Source: Chloroflexota bacterium
GTDB taxonomy: Bacteria; Chloroflexota; Anaerolineae; Anaerolineales; Villigracilaceae
NCBI GenBank assembly: GCA_021795965.1
Contig: JAJYOU010000001.1
Span: 1-64,000 of the forward strand
Length of the DNA: 64,000 bases
Direction of reading: 5' to 3'
Part shown: in pieces, positions 41,918 through 51,068 of the stretch
Numbering within the stretch: the stretch's first letter is position 1
Layout of the letters: each line of letters starts with the position of its first letter
The notes under the pieces: model-generated
Told to the model about the DNA's origin: nothing
The model's database searches: none
The model's input: the letters and a program-made list of their open reading frames with translations, nothing else
Translations under genes and position numbers: made by a program

Positions 41918-43279
41918 ATGAATCGTCGTCCCTATACCACACTGATTATCGTTGTCATCCTGGTTGCATTTTCTATCTGGATCAGCCTGAGCAAGACAAT
42001 CAGCGTTACCAACCCCTTTAATTCGCAACCACTCTTTTCGCGCAACGTCGATATTCGACTTGGTTTGGACTTGCGAGGTGGTTTGCAAGCCCTGCTGGAA
42101 GTTCCAGAAGGGATCTCTGTGACCAGTCAGGATTTGGAAAACACCAAAGCCATCCTGGAAAGCCGCGTGAACGCACTGGGCGTGAGCGAAGTGAACATGC
42201 AAACCGCTCCTCCGCGCCGCATCCTGGCTGAATTTCCAGGAATTGATAACCCTGAAGAAGTGGTTGCCGCGGTCAAACAAACAGGCATGCTGGAATTTGT
42301 GGATTTCGGCTCCACCACGCTGCCAGTCGGGACCGTCATCAAGACAGATCAGGGCTCCGCACTGACAGCCACCCCGGCGACAGACACGAAGACTCCCGCT
42401 GAACAGCGGGTGTATCACACGGTCATGACAGGCACTGAACTACAGACCGTGAACGTCCAGGCTGCCACCACCGGCGGGTTTGAAATCGCATTCTCGCTGA
42501 AAGCTGACGGCAGTAAAATCTTTGGAGATTACACTTCGAAGAATGTCGGCAAGTACCTGGCGGTTGTGCTGGATAAAAAAGTCATTTCCACGCCGAAAAT
42601 CAACTCAGCCATTACCGGTGGGTCGGGTGTGATCACCGGGAGCTTCACCCAGGCTGAAGCGAATACTTTCGCTGTGCAGCTGCGTTACGGCTCCCTGCCC
42701 GTGCCCGTCCAGGTTGCCGAGAGCCGGACCGTTGGTCCAACCCTGGGCGCCGAGTCCGTGCGAAAAAGCGTTCTGGCTGGTTTCATCGGCCTGGGGATCG
42801 TGATCCTCTTCATGTTGTTTTACTACCGCCTGCCAGGCTTTGTGGCAGATTTGGCTCTGATCACTTATGCCCTGATGTCCCTGGCGCTTTTCAAGATCAT
42901 CCCGGTGGTTCTCACCCTGCCGGGTATTGCCGGTTTTATTTTGAGCATCGGCATGGCAGTGGATGCAAACATCCTGATTTTTGAACGGTTGAAAGAAGAA
43001 TTAAGATCCGGTAAAAACCTGCACCAGGCGATTGACCTTGGGTGGCAGCGAGCTTGGCCATCGATCCGCGATTCCAATTCATCGACCCTGATCACCTGCT
43101 TCATTCTTTATATCTTCGGCAGCACCTTTGGAGCAAGCATGGTTAAAGGCTTTTCGGTGACCCTGGCGCTGGGTGTGATCGTCAGCCTTTTCACCGCCAT
43201 CATCGTCACGCGAACTTACCTGCACACATTGATGGATAACATTAAATCCGTCGATCACCCGCGCTGGTTTGGGCTGTAG
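41918..43279 (+). CDS. secD: Protein translocase subunit SecD
   Basis: 453 residues from ATG 41918 (GGAG site; earlier in-frame ATG at 41900 lacks one). One N-terminal helix, the conserved DIRLGLDLRGGLQALLEV, a shortened periplasmic P1 region, then five C-terminal helices including GMAVDANILIFERLKEELRSG. SecDF uses the proton gradient to pull exported proteins across the membrane. Followed 12 bases later by secF. A TATAAT box lies at 41855-41860. Confidence 0.95.
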   Translation: MNRRPYTTLIIVVILVAFSIWISLSKTISVTNPFNSQPLFSRNVDIRLGLDLRGGLQALLEVPEGISVTSQDLENTKAILESRVNALGVSEVNMQTAPPRRILAEFPGIDNPEEVVAAVKQTGMLEFVDFGSTTLPVGTVIKTDQGSALTATPATDTKTPAEQRVYHTVMTGTELQTVNVQAATTGGFEIAFSLKADGSKIFGDYTSKNVGKYLAVVLDKKVISTPKINSAITGGSGVITGSFTQAEANTFAVQLRYGSLPVPVQVAESRTVGPTLGAESVRKSVLAGFIGLGIVILFMLFYYRLPGFVADLALITYALMSLALFKIIPVVLTLPGIAGFILSIGMAVDANILIFERLKEELRSGKNLHQAIDLGWQRAWPSIRDSNSSTLITCFILYIFGSTFGASMVKGFSVTLALGVIVSLFTAIIVTRTYLHTLMDNIKSVDHPRWFGL

Positions 43280-43291
43280 GAGGAATGACCA

Positions 43292-44257
43292 ATGAATATT
43301 ATTAAGCACCGTTACCTTTATTTCGCAATTTCCCTGCTGGTGATCATTCCAGGACTCATTTTCATGGGCATTCACTGGGCAGAAAAACCCGCCGAAGGTC
43401 CGCTCTCCCTGGGAATTGATTTCACCGGTGGTTCCCTGCTGGAAGTTCAATTTGCTTCCGGCGTCCAACCCTCCATCGAAGACGTCAAGGCAATTTACAA
43501 CCAGTTTTCCAGCGATACCGTTCAAATTAAGGACCCGGTGGTCCAACCGCTGGGTACTGATTCGCTCTCCATTCGCTCCAAGGCAATGGACGATGCAACC
43601 AAGGGTAAAATTGTCGCCGCCATGGAAAGTAAATTCAACACCAAGATCACGGTTTTGAATTTCACTTCGGTCAGTCCCTCCGTCGGGCAGGAAGTTGCCC
43701 GTGCGGCTGCGGTTGCCGTGGCTCTGGCTGCGATCGCGATCCTTGCTTACATCTGGTTCGCCTTCCGCAGTGTGCAGCACGCCTTCCGCTACGGAACCGC
43801 GGCAGTGATTGCCATGCTGCATGATGTGCTGGTGGTGGTCGGTGTGGAAGCCATCCTGGGAGTGACCCTCAAATGGGAGGCAGATTCCCTCTTCCTGACG
43901 GCACTGCTGACCGTGATCGGTTTTTCAGTTCATGATACGATCGTGGTCTTCGACCGCATCCGGGAAAACCTGGGAATTTACCGCAAAGTTGATTACACCA
44001 CCGTGGTCAATCATTCCGTGGTCCAGACCTTAGACCGGTCGATCAACACCCAGCTGACCGTGATGTTCACTTTGTTTGCGCTGGTGCTGTTTGGCGGCGA
44101 GACCATCCGTCACTTCGTGATCATCCTGCTCGTGGGTGTCTTCAGCGGAACCTACTCCTCCATTTTCAATGCCTCGCCCATCCTGGTAGTCTGGGAAAAC
44201 AAGGAATGGAAAAACTGGTTCAAACGCGGCAAAAAAGAAGAAGCTGCGGCTGCCTGA
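43292..44257 (+). CDS. secF: Protein translocase subunit SecF
   Basis: 321 residues, six membrane helices. Conserved GIDFTGGSLLEVQF after the first helix and HDTIVVFDRIRENLG in helices 4-5. Works with SecD as the proton-driven SecDF complex. GGAGGAA site; ends with a basic, Lys-rich cytosolic tail. A perfect-palindrome terminator follows 20 bases after the stop codon. Confidence 0.95.
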   Translation: MNIIKHRYLYFAISLLVIIPGLIFMGIHWAEKPAEGPLSLGIDFTGGSLLEVQFASGVQPSIEDVKAIYNQFSSDTVQIKDPVVQPLGTDSLSIRSKAMDDATKGKIVAAMESKFNTKITVLNFTSVSPSVGQEVARAAAVAVALAAIAILAYIWFAFRSVQHAFRYGTAAVIAMLHDVLVVVGVEAILGVTLKWEADSLFLTALLTVIGFSVHDTIVVFDRIRENLGIYRKVDYTTVVNHSVVQTLDRSINTQLTVMFTLFALVLFGGETIRHFVIILLVGVFSGTYSSIFNASPILVVWENKEWKNWFKRGKKEEAAAA

Positions 44258-44276
44258 GAATTTATTCGATACAATG

Positions 44277-44306
44277 AAAAAAGCGCATCAGCTGATGCGC
44301 TTTTTT
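44277..44306 (+). terminator. perfectly palindromic bidirectional terminator after secF
   Basis: A 30-base perfect palindrome: six A, GCGCATCAG, its complement CTGATGCGC, six T. It can terminate on either strand. Confidence 0.88.
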
Positions 44307-44350
44307 GTATCCAGAACTTGCCTGCCAGAGTGAACCTGATCTAAAAGACA

Positions 44351-44376
44351 ATCGCCCGTTTCCGGGCGATTTTTTT
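44351..44376. terminator. terminator hairpin next to tRNA-Gln
   Basis: Stem ATCGCCCG/CGGGCGAT (44351-44358 with 44363-44370), loop TTTC, then six T on the plus strand. On the minus strand it follows the tRNA 3' end directly and is followed by TGTCTTTT, so it may end the tRNA transcript too. Confidence 0.7.
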
Positions 44377-44449
44377 GGCTGGGGGCAATGGATTTGAACC
44401 ACTACTGAATGATCCAGAGTCATTTGTCCTGCCATTAGACGAGCCCCCA
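44376..44449 (-). tRNA. tRNA-Gln (anticodon CUG)
   Basis: 74 bases including an encoded CCA end. Acceptor TGGGGGC (5') pairs with GCCCCCA; anticodon stem AATGA/TCATT with loop CTCTGGA, giving anticodon CTG; T arm AGTGG-TTCAAAT-CCATT with one G-U pair; discriminator G as expected for Gln. It lies 0.36 kb from the glutaminyl-tRNA synthetase gene but on the other strand. Confidence 0.95.
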
Positions 44450-44467
44450 ATTTGTTTAGCGGGTGGT

Positions 44468-44496
44468 ATTCTAACACGGCATAAAGAAACCGGCAA
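44468..44496 (-). promoter_or_regulatory. promoter of tRNA-Gln
   Basis: Minus-strand TTGCCG (44496-44491), 17-base spacer, TAGAAT (44473-44468), about 18 bases upstream of the mature tRNA 5' end. Confidence 0.65.
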
Positions 44497-44757
44497 GTGA
44501 AAACCGCTTCTTTTTTGTTTTAAAAGCCAAAGGGCTGGCTTTGGATTTAGCCGCAGCCATCTTTCAAATTGAGTCCATTTCTGCGCGGGGTCGTGATTTT
44601 CCAGCAGCAGAGAAGATCGTGACCACCTGAAATTGCCACCAAATCGTCAATTTTGAGATGTGCAAGCGGCAAAGGCATACCTTTCTGCCTTCCCGGATGA
44701 TTGGACCTGAAATAGCCGAACTCGGCAGGTTTTGCAGGTGTAATTCGGAATTCTGTT

Positions 44758-44766
44758 TGTTATAAT
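44758..44766 (+). promoter_or_regulatory. extended -10 promoter of glnS
   Basis: TGTTATAAT at 44758-44766 (TGn extension plus perfect -10) without a clear -35. It would give a leader of about 40 bases with AGAAGGA before ATG 44813. Confidence 0.6.
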
Positions 44767-44812
44767 CAATCAATTAAATTATTTTGTCTTTTTGAGTAGA
44801 AGGACTACGCTT

Positions 44813-46492
44813 ATGGAAACCAAACCAACACCAGCCCCGACGGATTTCATCCGTGAAGCTGTCGCAGAAGATCTGCGCCTGGGACGTTATACCTATGTTC
44901 GCACGCGCCTGCCACCAGAACCCAACGGCTACCTCCACATCGGTCATGTCAAAGCGTTTTTGATTGATTACAACATCGCCCATGAAAACGGCGGCGAAGT
45001 GATCCTGCGTTTTGATGATACCAATCCAGCCAAGGAAGAAACCGAATATGTGGATGCCATCAAGGACGATGCAGCCTGGCTGGGAATCCATTGGGCAAAG
45101 GAAACATACGCCTCAGATTACTTTGACCGGTTGTATGAATGGGCGGTCAAACTAATCAAAATGGGCAAAGCCTATGTGGATGACCAGAGCGCGGAGGAAG
45201 TCAGTAAAACCCGCGGCACGCTGACCGAGGCAGGCATCGAAAGCCCGTTTCGCAACCGCAGCATGGAAGAAAACCTGGACCTGCTGGAACGGATGAAAAA
45301 TGGTGAATTTCCGGATGGCAGCCGCATTCTGCGCGCAAAAATTGACATGGGGCACCCGAACATGGTCATGCGCGACCCAGCCATGTACCGGATCATCCAC
45401 GAACCTGCCCATCACCGCACCGGCAGAAATTGGTGCATCTACCCAATGTATGACTGGTCGCACGGGCAGAACGATTCAATGGAAGGGATCACCCATTCGC
45501 TTTGTTCCATGGAATACGAGATCCACCGTCCGCTTTACGAGTGGTTTTTGGAACAGCTGGGAGAATTTAAACCGAGGCAGATTGAATTTTCGCGCTTAAA
45601 CCTGACCTTTGCGATGATGAGCAAGCGCAAGCTTCGCAAGCTGGTGGAAATGGGAATGGTGAAGGGCTGGGATGACCCCCGCCTGACCACCCTGCGCGGC
45701 ATGCGCCGGAGAGGCTACACCGCCCAGGCTATCCTCGATTTTATTAAAAAAGTCGGCGTGGCAAAAAACACCAGCTGGATCGACTTTGCCCTGCTTGAAT
45801 CCTGCGTCAGGGATGATCTGAACCGCCTGGCGATGCGGAAAATGGCTGTTTTAAACCCGCTCAAGGTGGTGATTGATAACTATCCCGAAGACCTGGTGGA
45901 AGAGATGGACGCAGTCAACAACCCGGAAGATGCGGCTGCGGGCAGCAGGAAAGTTCCATTCTCAAAGGTTTTATTCATTGACCAGGATGATTTTCGCGAG
46001 GTTCCCCCGCCGAAATATTTCCGCCTGTACCCCGGCAATGAAGTCCGCTTGCGCTACGCTTATTTCATCAAGTGCGTCAGTGTCGTCAAGGATGAAACGG
46101 GAAAAGTCAGCGAAATTCACTGCACCTATGATCCAACCACCCGCGGCGGAGATGCCCAGGATGGCAGGAAAGTTAAATCCACCATTCACTGGCTCTCGGC
46201 AAAACATGCCATTCCAGTCGAAGTGCGCCTGTATGAGCGCTTATTCACGCATGAGAACCCGGATGAAGGCGATGATTTTCTGTCGTTCATCAATCCTGAA
46301 TCTCTCGTGATCCCTGAAAATTGCTTCGTTGAACCATCGCTGGCAAACGCGAAAGCTGGGGAACATTTCCAGTTTGAGCGGACCGGTTATTTTTGTGTGG
46401 ATCAGGACAGCCAGCCCGGGAAAATAGTATTTAACCGGACCGTGACTCTCAAGGATGCATGGGCGAGGATCGAACAAAAAACGAACCAGTAA
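44813..46492 (+). CDS. glnS: Glutamine--tRNA ligase
   Basis: 559 residues from ATG 44813 (AGAAGGA site). Class I signature [16 protein letters not shown] with HIGH at 42-45, and MSKRK at 269-273. The Gln-specific region and the C-terminal anticodon-binding beta-barrels are present ([32 protein letters not shown]). No YqeY fusion. Charges tRNA-Gln directly, so the transamidation route is not obligatory for Gln. It sits by a tRNA-Gln gene. Confidence 0.95.
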   Translation: METKPTPAPTDFIREAVAEDLRLGRYTYVRTRLPPEPNGYLHIGHVKAFLIDYNIAHENGGEVILRFDDTNPAKEETEYVDAIKDDAAWLGIHWAKETYASDYFDRLYEWAVKLIKMGKAYVDDQSAEEVSKTRGTLTEAGIESPFRNRSMEENLDLLERMKNGEFPDGSRILRAKIDMGHPNMVMRDPAMYRIIHEPAHHRTGRNWCIYPMYDWSHGQNDSMEGITHSLCSMEYEIHRPLYEWFLEQLGEFKPRQIEFSRLNLTFAMMSKRKLRKLVEMGMVKGWDDPRLTTLRGMRRRGYTAQAILDFIKKVGVAKNTSWIDFALLESCVRDDLNRLAMRKMAVLNPLKVVIDNYPEDLVEEMDAVNNPEDAAAGSRKVPFSKVLFIDQDDFREVPPPKYFRLYPGNEVRLRYAYFIKCVSVVKDETGKVSEIHCTYDPTTRGGDAQDGRKVKSTIHWLSAKHAIPVEVRLYERLFTHENPDEGDDFLSFINPESLVIPENCFVEPSLANAKAGEHFQFERTGYFCVDQDSQPGKIVFNRTVTLKDAWARIEQKTNQ

Positions 46493-46506
46493 CTCGAAAT
46501 AAATTG

Positions 46507-46688
46507 CTGTCCAAGAAGTAAATCTTTGGGGGCCCTCAAAAAAAAGGTCCAGGGATTGGCTACAATGAACACGGACAAAAAAACTGGCGGAAATCACCCC
46601 ACCAGTTTTTTTGTCCATGCTCATGTTTGGTAATTTTTGGCTTTTTTTTAGGAATTTGTTCCTCCTAATTTTTTACTTCTTGGACAGC
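46507..46688. mobile_element. nested inverted-repeat element, possibly MITE-like
   Basis: Perfect 17-bp inverted repeats GCTGTCCAAGAAGTAAA (46507-46523) and its complement (46672-46688) enclose 148 bases. Inside is a perfect 15-bp hairpin of GGACAAAAAAACTGG (46573-46587) with its complement at 46602-46616, which can also serve as a glnS terminator. No open frame. The right end extended (AAGGGGCTGTCCAA on the minus strand) recurs as a 14-mer at 13811-13824. No clear target duplication is visible. Confidence 0.5.
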
Positions 46689-46774
46689 CCCTTAATTCAT
46701 CCTTCGATATTAAATTGATGCTGAGGGGAGCAAGAAAAAAATTTAATCAAATGCCTTCAACCCTCGCAAAAATT

Positions 46775-47935
46775 CTATGAGGGGGTTTGATGTGAGGGAT
46801 AGATTTTTTCCCATTCGTCTCGTAATAAGTTGCCCAAAATAATATCGGGGTTCCCCTGAGAAGGTAAAACATCCCCATCCGGTTCGATGTATAACCATGT
46901 TTTTCCTGAACCTTCGTGCTGCGAATATTCAGATGTTTCGAAAGCGACAGGATTAGCAGCAGAATAAGGAACGGGTAAGTCAGAAACCAGGTGAAAACCT
47001 AACGATGCAACCAGGTTTCTCAATTCCACGAATTTTTCCATTAAATTTCTATCAGCGAGACTGAGGGAAATGTTCTCCACTCCGGTATCCTTCAAACGGG
47101 TTAACAACTGAGGCGCCTGGTTAATATTCGTTTCAAAAACGGTCAGGTGAACCGTTAGGAAAATATCAGCTTCCACCGCATTTTTAATGGATTGCCATTC
47201 TGGCTCGTGCTGAGCGGGAAGAATAATCATCAAGTGGTCGAGACCGGTATTCAAAAGGGTTTCGAGGTAATCCTGGGAAACCAATTTAATTCCATCAGTT
47301 AACAAACCTGAAACCTGTCCATTTTTCTCGGCATGATCAATCAATTCGAGCAAATCCGCCCTGAGGGTGGCTTCTCCACCCGTGAAGATAATGTGAGGTA
47401 CCCCAGCCGTCCAGGCTTTGTCTAATATGGTCTTCCATTCATCCGTGGACAATTCCCGGTCAACCCTTTTGATGGGCGCATCAATTGGATCGGTGCCAGG
47501 CGGTAAGAGGTATGTCAATGCACAATCCAGGCGAAGAGGAGCTGTCAGCTCAGCAGAGTGAAGTTGAACCGGTTCAAATCCGAGGTTTGAAACAGGGTCC
47601 AAATCTGTAGTATTAATAAGCTGATTAATCTTCTCTACAAATTCGGAATAGTCATTTAGAGCCTGGTTCCTGCTGATTCGATATCGAGAGGAGATCAATT
47701 TCGCGGCATAGGTAGGATCCTCGCCCTTGATGAAATAAAAGGCGTATTCCGCTGCGCTGGGATTTAATTGGAGGACGGTCGATGCATTCAAGATGAGGAT
47801 ACCGGTACCATTTTTTTGCATTCGCAGGTGAACCCGGTTTGAATTTTTTCCCTCGCCAAAATTCTTATGATAAAGTCCCTCGGATAAAGGTTTTGCCGGG
47901 GTAAACCATTTTTTTATCCAACCAGGTAAGTTCAT
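46775..47935 (-). CDS. Cysteine-less radical SAM paralogue (predicted inactive)
   Basis: 386 residues, clearly a paralogue of its upstream neighbour: RVHLRMQKNGTGILILNAS (PqqD-like domain), ELSTDEWKTILDKAW, GVPHIIFTGGEATLRADL. Where the neighbour has CNNQCSHC this protein has LLPPGTDPID, and the SPASM Cys are also gone (EPDGDVLPSQGNPDIILGNL). A single Cys remains (LDCALTYL). So it cannot hold a [4Fe-4S] cluster or cleave SAM. Likely a partner, scaffold or substrate-binding subunit. Last gene of the cassette, 88 bases after the active paralogue. Confidence 0.82.
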   Translation of the reverse strand: MNLPGWIKKWFTPAKPLSEGLYHKNFGEGKNSNRVHLRMQKNGTGILILNASTVLQLNPSAAEYAFYFIKGEDPTYAAKLISSRYRISRNQALNDYSEFVEKINQLINTTDLDPVSNLGFEPVQLHSAELTAPLRLDCALTYLLPPGTDPIDAPIKRVDRELSTDEWKTILDKAWTAGVPHIIFTGGEATLRADLLELIDHAEKNGQVSGLLTDGIKLVSQDYLETLLNTGLDHLMIILPAQHEPEWQSIKNAVEADIFLTVHLTVFETNINQAPQLLTRLKDTGVENISLSLADRNLMEKFVELRNLVASLGFHLVSDLPVPYSAANPVAFETSEYSQHEGSGKTWLYIEPDGDVLPSQGNPDIILGNLLRDEWEKIYPSHQTPS

Positions 47936-48023
47936 CTTTCCTCCATATAAAATTCATCCAGGGTTGTTTACATTTTCGTTTTTTTAGTCAGAATAAGTCC
48001 ATGAAATCCTGAACCTGCAGGGT

Positions 48024-49373
48024 CTACTGGTTAAATTCGAGCGGACATCCTCCGCCACATTCTGAGATTAAAGCGCACGAGTTGCATTTGACCGGCAGAT
48101 TTTTTCGCTCACGCAGGGATAAGCACAATTCATGATTCCAAATCTGATCCCAGTCCGAAGACAAAAGGTTTCCTACAGGGGAATAATATGACTGGCAGGG
48201 AAGTACAGCTCCATCCGGTTCGACGCACATATTGTAAAGGGCTGCGGTGCATCCTTTGACACCGAGGTTTAACATTTGCGGATCGAAGCCGCAATACTGA
48301 GTGGGCGTATACCAGATCAATTTCTGGTTTCTGGCTTGAGTTTTTTCGCGGGCAAGCTGAAGAAGTGAGGTTAGCTCACTTTCGGGCAAACCGGTCCCGA
48401 CGGTTGCACCTTTACCTGAATGAATGAGTGCATTTAATCCAACCGTTTTTAGACCAAGCTCGCCAAATAAATCAAGGGTTGCTGGAATGGTTTGGATATT
48501 GGTTTTCAACATGGTCGTGTTGGTCATGACATATAGTGGAGAGGCGAGCGCATTCTTCAGGCCGGAAATCGTCTGATCAAACGCTTTCGCTTTGACCATT
48601 TCGTTATGAACTTGAGCCGAATTAGATTCGACCGTAATCTGGACGTGGTCCAAACCCGCGTTGACCAGGCTGGTTAGATACTTCTCATCTGCAAGCCGGC
48701 GACCATTGGTATTGAGCCCGGTTATTTGTCCATTCGCTTCAGCATATGCGATCAATTCAGGCAGGTCCTCCCGCAAGGTGGGTTCACCACCCGTGAAGAC
48801 AATGTGGGGGATGCCTAAATTCCAGGTAATATCGAGAACTTTTTTCCATTCGATCGTGGAAAGCTCGGTCTGGATGCGGTCACGCTCGTTGTAACAGTGA
48901 CTGCATTGATTATTGCAGCGGTATGTCAGAGCCAGGTCCATACGGTATGGAGCGGTTGGTCTCGTGCTGAAAGGAGGAATGGTGTCCAAATCCATTTCGT
49001 GGATTGGACAGGCTCCATCCGGACGGGTAAGCTCCATGACCTGGGAACTGATCAAGTCCCAATCCTGCCTGACTTGATCTTCGCCGACTTGAAATTTTTT
49101 TCGAATGATCTTGACTGCTTCATCTTCCGGTTTCTTTTCCAACACCAATTGTGCAATCAGGCAGGCTGTCTGATTCAAATGCATGACCCGGTTGGCATTG
49201 ACGATCAAAGTGCCATGACCATCGGGATCAATGCGGAGGTGGACCCTGCTTTTCTCATATTCAGTATTGACCAGGTAATGAAACAAACCTGTTTTCAGGT
49301 CTCGGTCTTCTTTTTTAAACCCCCTAACGAAGATGTTTCGTAGTTTCTCAGGGAATACGTTAGAAATCACCAA
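48024..49373 (-). CDS. Radical SAM/SPASM protein with PqqD-like N-terminal domain
   Basis: 449 residues. About 40-115: a PqqD-like domain (RRE fold) that recognises peptides in RiPP pathways (RVHLRIDPDGHGTLIVNANR). About 145-330: radical SAM core with CxxxCxxC at C153, C157 and C160 and the SAM-binding GGEPTLR. About 355-445: SPASM domain with nine Cys for auxiliary clusters (ending CNSCALISECGGGCPLEF). Related enzymes form thioether or C-C links in peptides. The adjacent gene encodes a Cys-Ala-repeat tail, the likely substrate. Cytosolic. Confidence 0.88.
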   Translation of the reverse strand: MVISNVFPEKLRNIFVRGFKKEDRDLKTGLFHYLVNTEYEKSRVHLRIDPDGHGTLIVNANRVMHLNQTACLIAQLVLEKKPEDEAVKIIRKKFQVGEDQVRQDWDLISSQVMELTRPDGACPIHEMDLDTIPPFSTRPTAPYRMDLALTYRCNNQCSHCYNERDRIQTELSTIEWKKVLDITWNLGIPHIVFTGGEPTLREDLPELIAYAEANGQITGLNTNGRRLADEKYLTSLVNAGLDHVQITVESNSAQVHNEMVKAKAFDQTISGLKNALASPLYVMTNTTMLKTNIQTIPATLDLFGELGLKTVGLNALIHSGKGATVGTGLPESELTSLLQLAREKTQARNQKLIWYTPTQYCGFDPQMLNLGVKGCTAALYNMCVEPDGAVLPCQSYYSPVGNLLSSDWDQIWNHELCLSLRERKNLPVKCNSCALISECGGGCPLEFNQ

Positions 49374-49395
49374 TCACCTCAATCATTTTCTTCGA

Positions 49396-51048
49396 TTAAC
49401 GTCCACCACCGGCACAAGCGCAGGCACAACCAGCACAGGCACAGGCGCAGGCACATCCCCCTGAGTGACTCCCTCCTCCACTACTGGATCGGGTTGGGAC
49501 CGGGACCGGGTTGGTTACATTTGTAACGCCTCGCGTAAAAGTGTTGACATCTCCCAACACATTATTTGAAAAATTTTGAATCCCTCCGACCATCGAAGAT
49601 GCCAGATCGGCACCAGGCAGCGAAACCCGTCCGGAAGGTGCAGCTGACATCCCAGGGACCGAGGTCGAGGATGGGCTTGAGGGTCCAAAGGTTGGATCAT
49701 AACGACCCCACCAAGTTGGGACAAAAATTGGACTGGAAAATGTACGGCGGGTTCTTCCGTCAAAATCATTATCCAGCATGGTCCAATCCAGGTTATCTTC
49801 ATACAACTGGCTTTTAACTTCAGGAGTGCCAGCCTGATTAATTTCCTGCCAGGCTTTTTCGTTGATCGCTTTGTAATAGTCCAGGGTTTCCTTGCGACTG
49901 AAACCTTTCATTTTCTCGGTGACGCTGTTTACGAGAGAAACCGTCATTGCCCTTAATTCTCCCTTTCTTTCGGGATCATCTTTCTGCATGGCTGCAGCAA
50001 AATCTTTTTCATAATCTCGAAGATCTGCGGGAGGGGGATCCATCACCTGCACTTTTAATGGATCCTTCGATATGACCTGGAGTGCATTTTTCTTAATGGT
50101 ACTGAAGAGTATCATGGTCATCACCTTGTCAAGTGGTTGACCCAATAAAATCGCTGCTTCCACGGCGGTTAGACCGCGCTTGATACCATGCCCTTCAATG
50201 GAAATGACAGGTTTAATATATTGAAGTTTCCGTTTGCGATCACTGTATATACCAATAGCGGGCAGACCGATGATGAAGAAACCAAAAAAGCAGAAAAACC
50301 CTAATACAGGTAGACAGGTCAAAAAATCAAAAAATCCGCTGCCCGATACCTCGGTCACAATCGCGCTGTCAGGGATATATTTTTTAGGGAATGAAGCCCC
50401 GAAAGTGTATTGGGTTGATCCATTTGCATCCGGTGAATTCCACGTATAAGTGATTCTTCCCTCGGAATCATAACCGCCGGTGGGATCTTTGCTCCCAGGC
50501 CAACTTCCAGACGTGTTATGGTAGCGTGGTTCGGTCGATAGGACTTCGGGGGGGAGGTGGAAAACTACAGTTAAATCAGTATTACCATGAACGTATTGTG
50601 AACCAAAATAGGTGGGGGAAAATTCACTGCTCGCGTAGGTGGAATCGGAAGTGTCGGGATGGAACATGTTCGTAATTTTCCCAACATAGGCATGAACAGT
50701 CCCAGATTTTGTAATCGCGTTTGATCCCAGATCGAGGGCAACTCCACTTCCATTTCCCTGATAATCACTCGTCACTGAAATATTGCTTCCAGCGACATCG
50801 GCTGTAATGGAGGACCTTTCAAAATCAGAATTGGGTAAACCAAGATCAACAAAATCTATTGGATGCGCACCCGGATCATTTAAAAAAGTTAATTGATAAT
50901 CGAGCGACATGCTGCCATCTTTGTTTAAATAAACATTCACAATTTCGTTGGTTAATTGAAAGGAATAATCAGACTGTGCCAAAGCAGTTCCGGTCATGGA
51001 GAAGATGAAACCCAAGACAAGCAGGATGGCAATCCATTTATTTTTCAT
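49396..51048 (-). CDS. DUF2207-like membrane protein with alternating Cys-Ala C-terminal tail
   Basis: 550 residues from ATG 51048 (AAGAGGTG site). Signal peptide 1-24 (cleavage after ALA), an extracytoplasmic beta-rich domain (about 25-235), one membrane helix (about 239-268), then a cytosolic region (270-440) with a helical DUF2207-like part, a Ser/Pro/Gly-rich stretch and the tail at 530-550: Cys at 532, 534, 536, 538, 541, 543, 545 alternating with Ala, then GGGR. Cys codons mix TGT and TGC, so the repeat is not a recent DNA duplication. Probable substrate of the radical SAM enzyme (inference). Confidence 0.82.
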   Translation of the reverse strand: MKNKWIAILLVLGFIFSMTGTALAQSDYSFQLTNEIVNVYLNKDGSMSLDYQLTFLNDPGAHPIDFVDLGLPNSDFERSSITADVAGSNISVTSDYQGNGSGVALDLGSNAITKSGTVHAYVGKITNMFHPDTSDSTYASSEFSPTYFGSQYVHGNTDLTVVFHLPPEVLSTEPRYHNTSGSWPGSKDPTGGYDSEGRITYTWNSPDANGSTQYTFGASFPKKYIPDSAIVTEVSGSGFFDFLTCLPVLGFFCFFGFFIIGLPAIGIYSDRKRKLQYIKPVISIEGHGIKRGLTAVEAAILLGQPLDKVMTMILFSTIKKNALQVISKDPLKVQVMDPPPADLRDYEKDFAAAMQKDDPERKGELRAMTVSLVNSVTEKMKGFSRKETLDYYKAINEKAWQEINQAGTPEVKSQLYEDNLDWTMLDNDFDGRTRRTFSSPIFVPTWWGRYDPTFGPSSPSSTSVPGMSAAPSGRVSLPGADLASSMVGGIQNFSNNVLGDVNTFTRGVTNVTNPVPVPTRSSSGGGSHSGGCACACACAGCACACAGGGR

Positions 51049-51068
51049 GACGCACCTCTTCCAAAAGG

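Larger units (their letters stand above)
44450..44812. other. 363-base intergenic region between tRNA-Gln and glnS
   Basis: Holds the tRNA promoter at the left and the glnS promoter and leader at the right. The middle (about 44500-44755) shows no gene, repeat or clear structure. A minus-strand open frame of 69 codons there has no start site or recognisable content. Confidence 0.6.

Noticed and set aside
44564-44773. 69-codon minus-strand open frame between tRNA-Gln and glnS
   Set aside because: No ribosome site, no recognisable content, and it runs across the glnS promoter.
49396-49460. The Cys-Ala coding repeat as a CRISPR or simple DNA repeat
   Set aside because: No spacers, the repeat is within an open frame and uses mixed synonymous codons.
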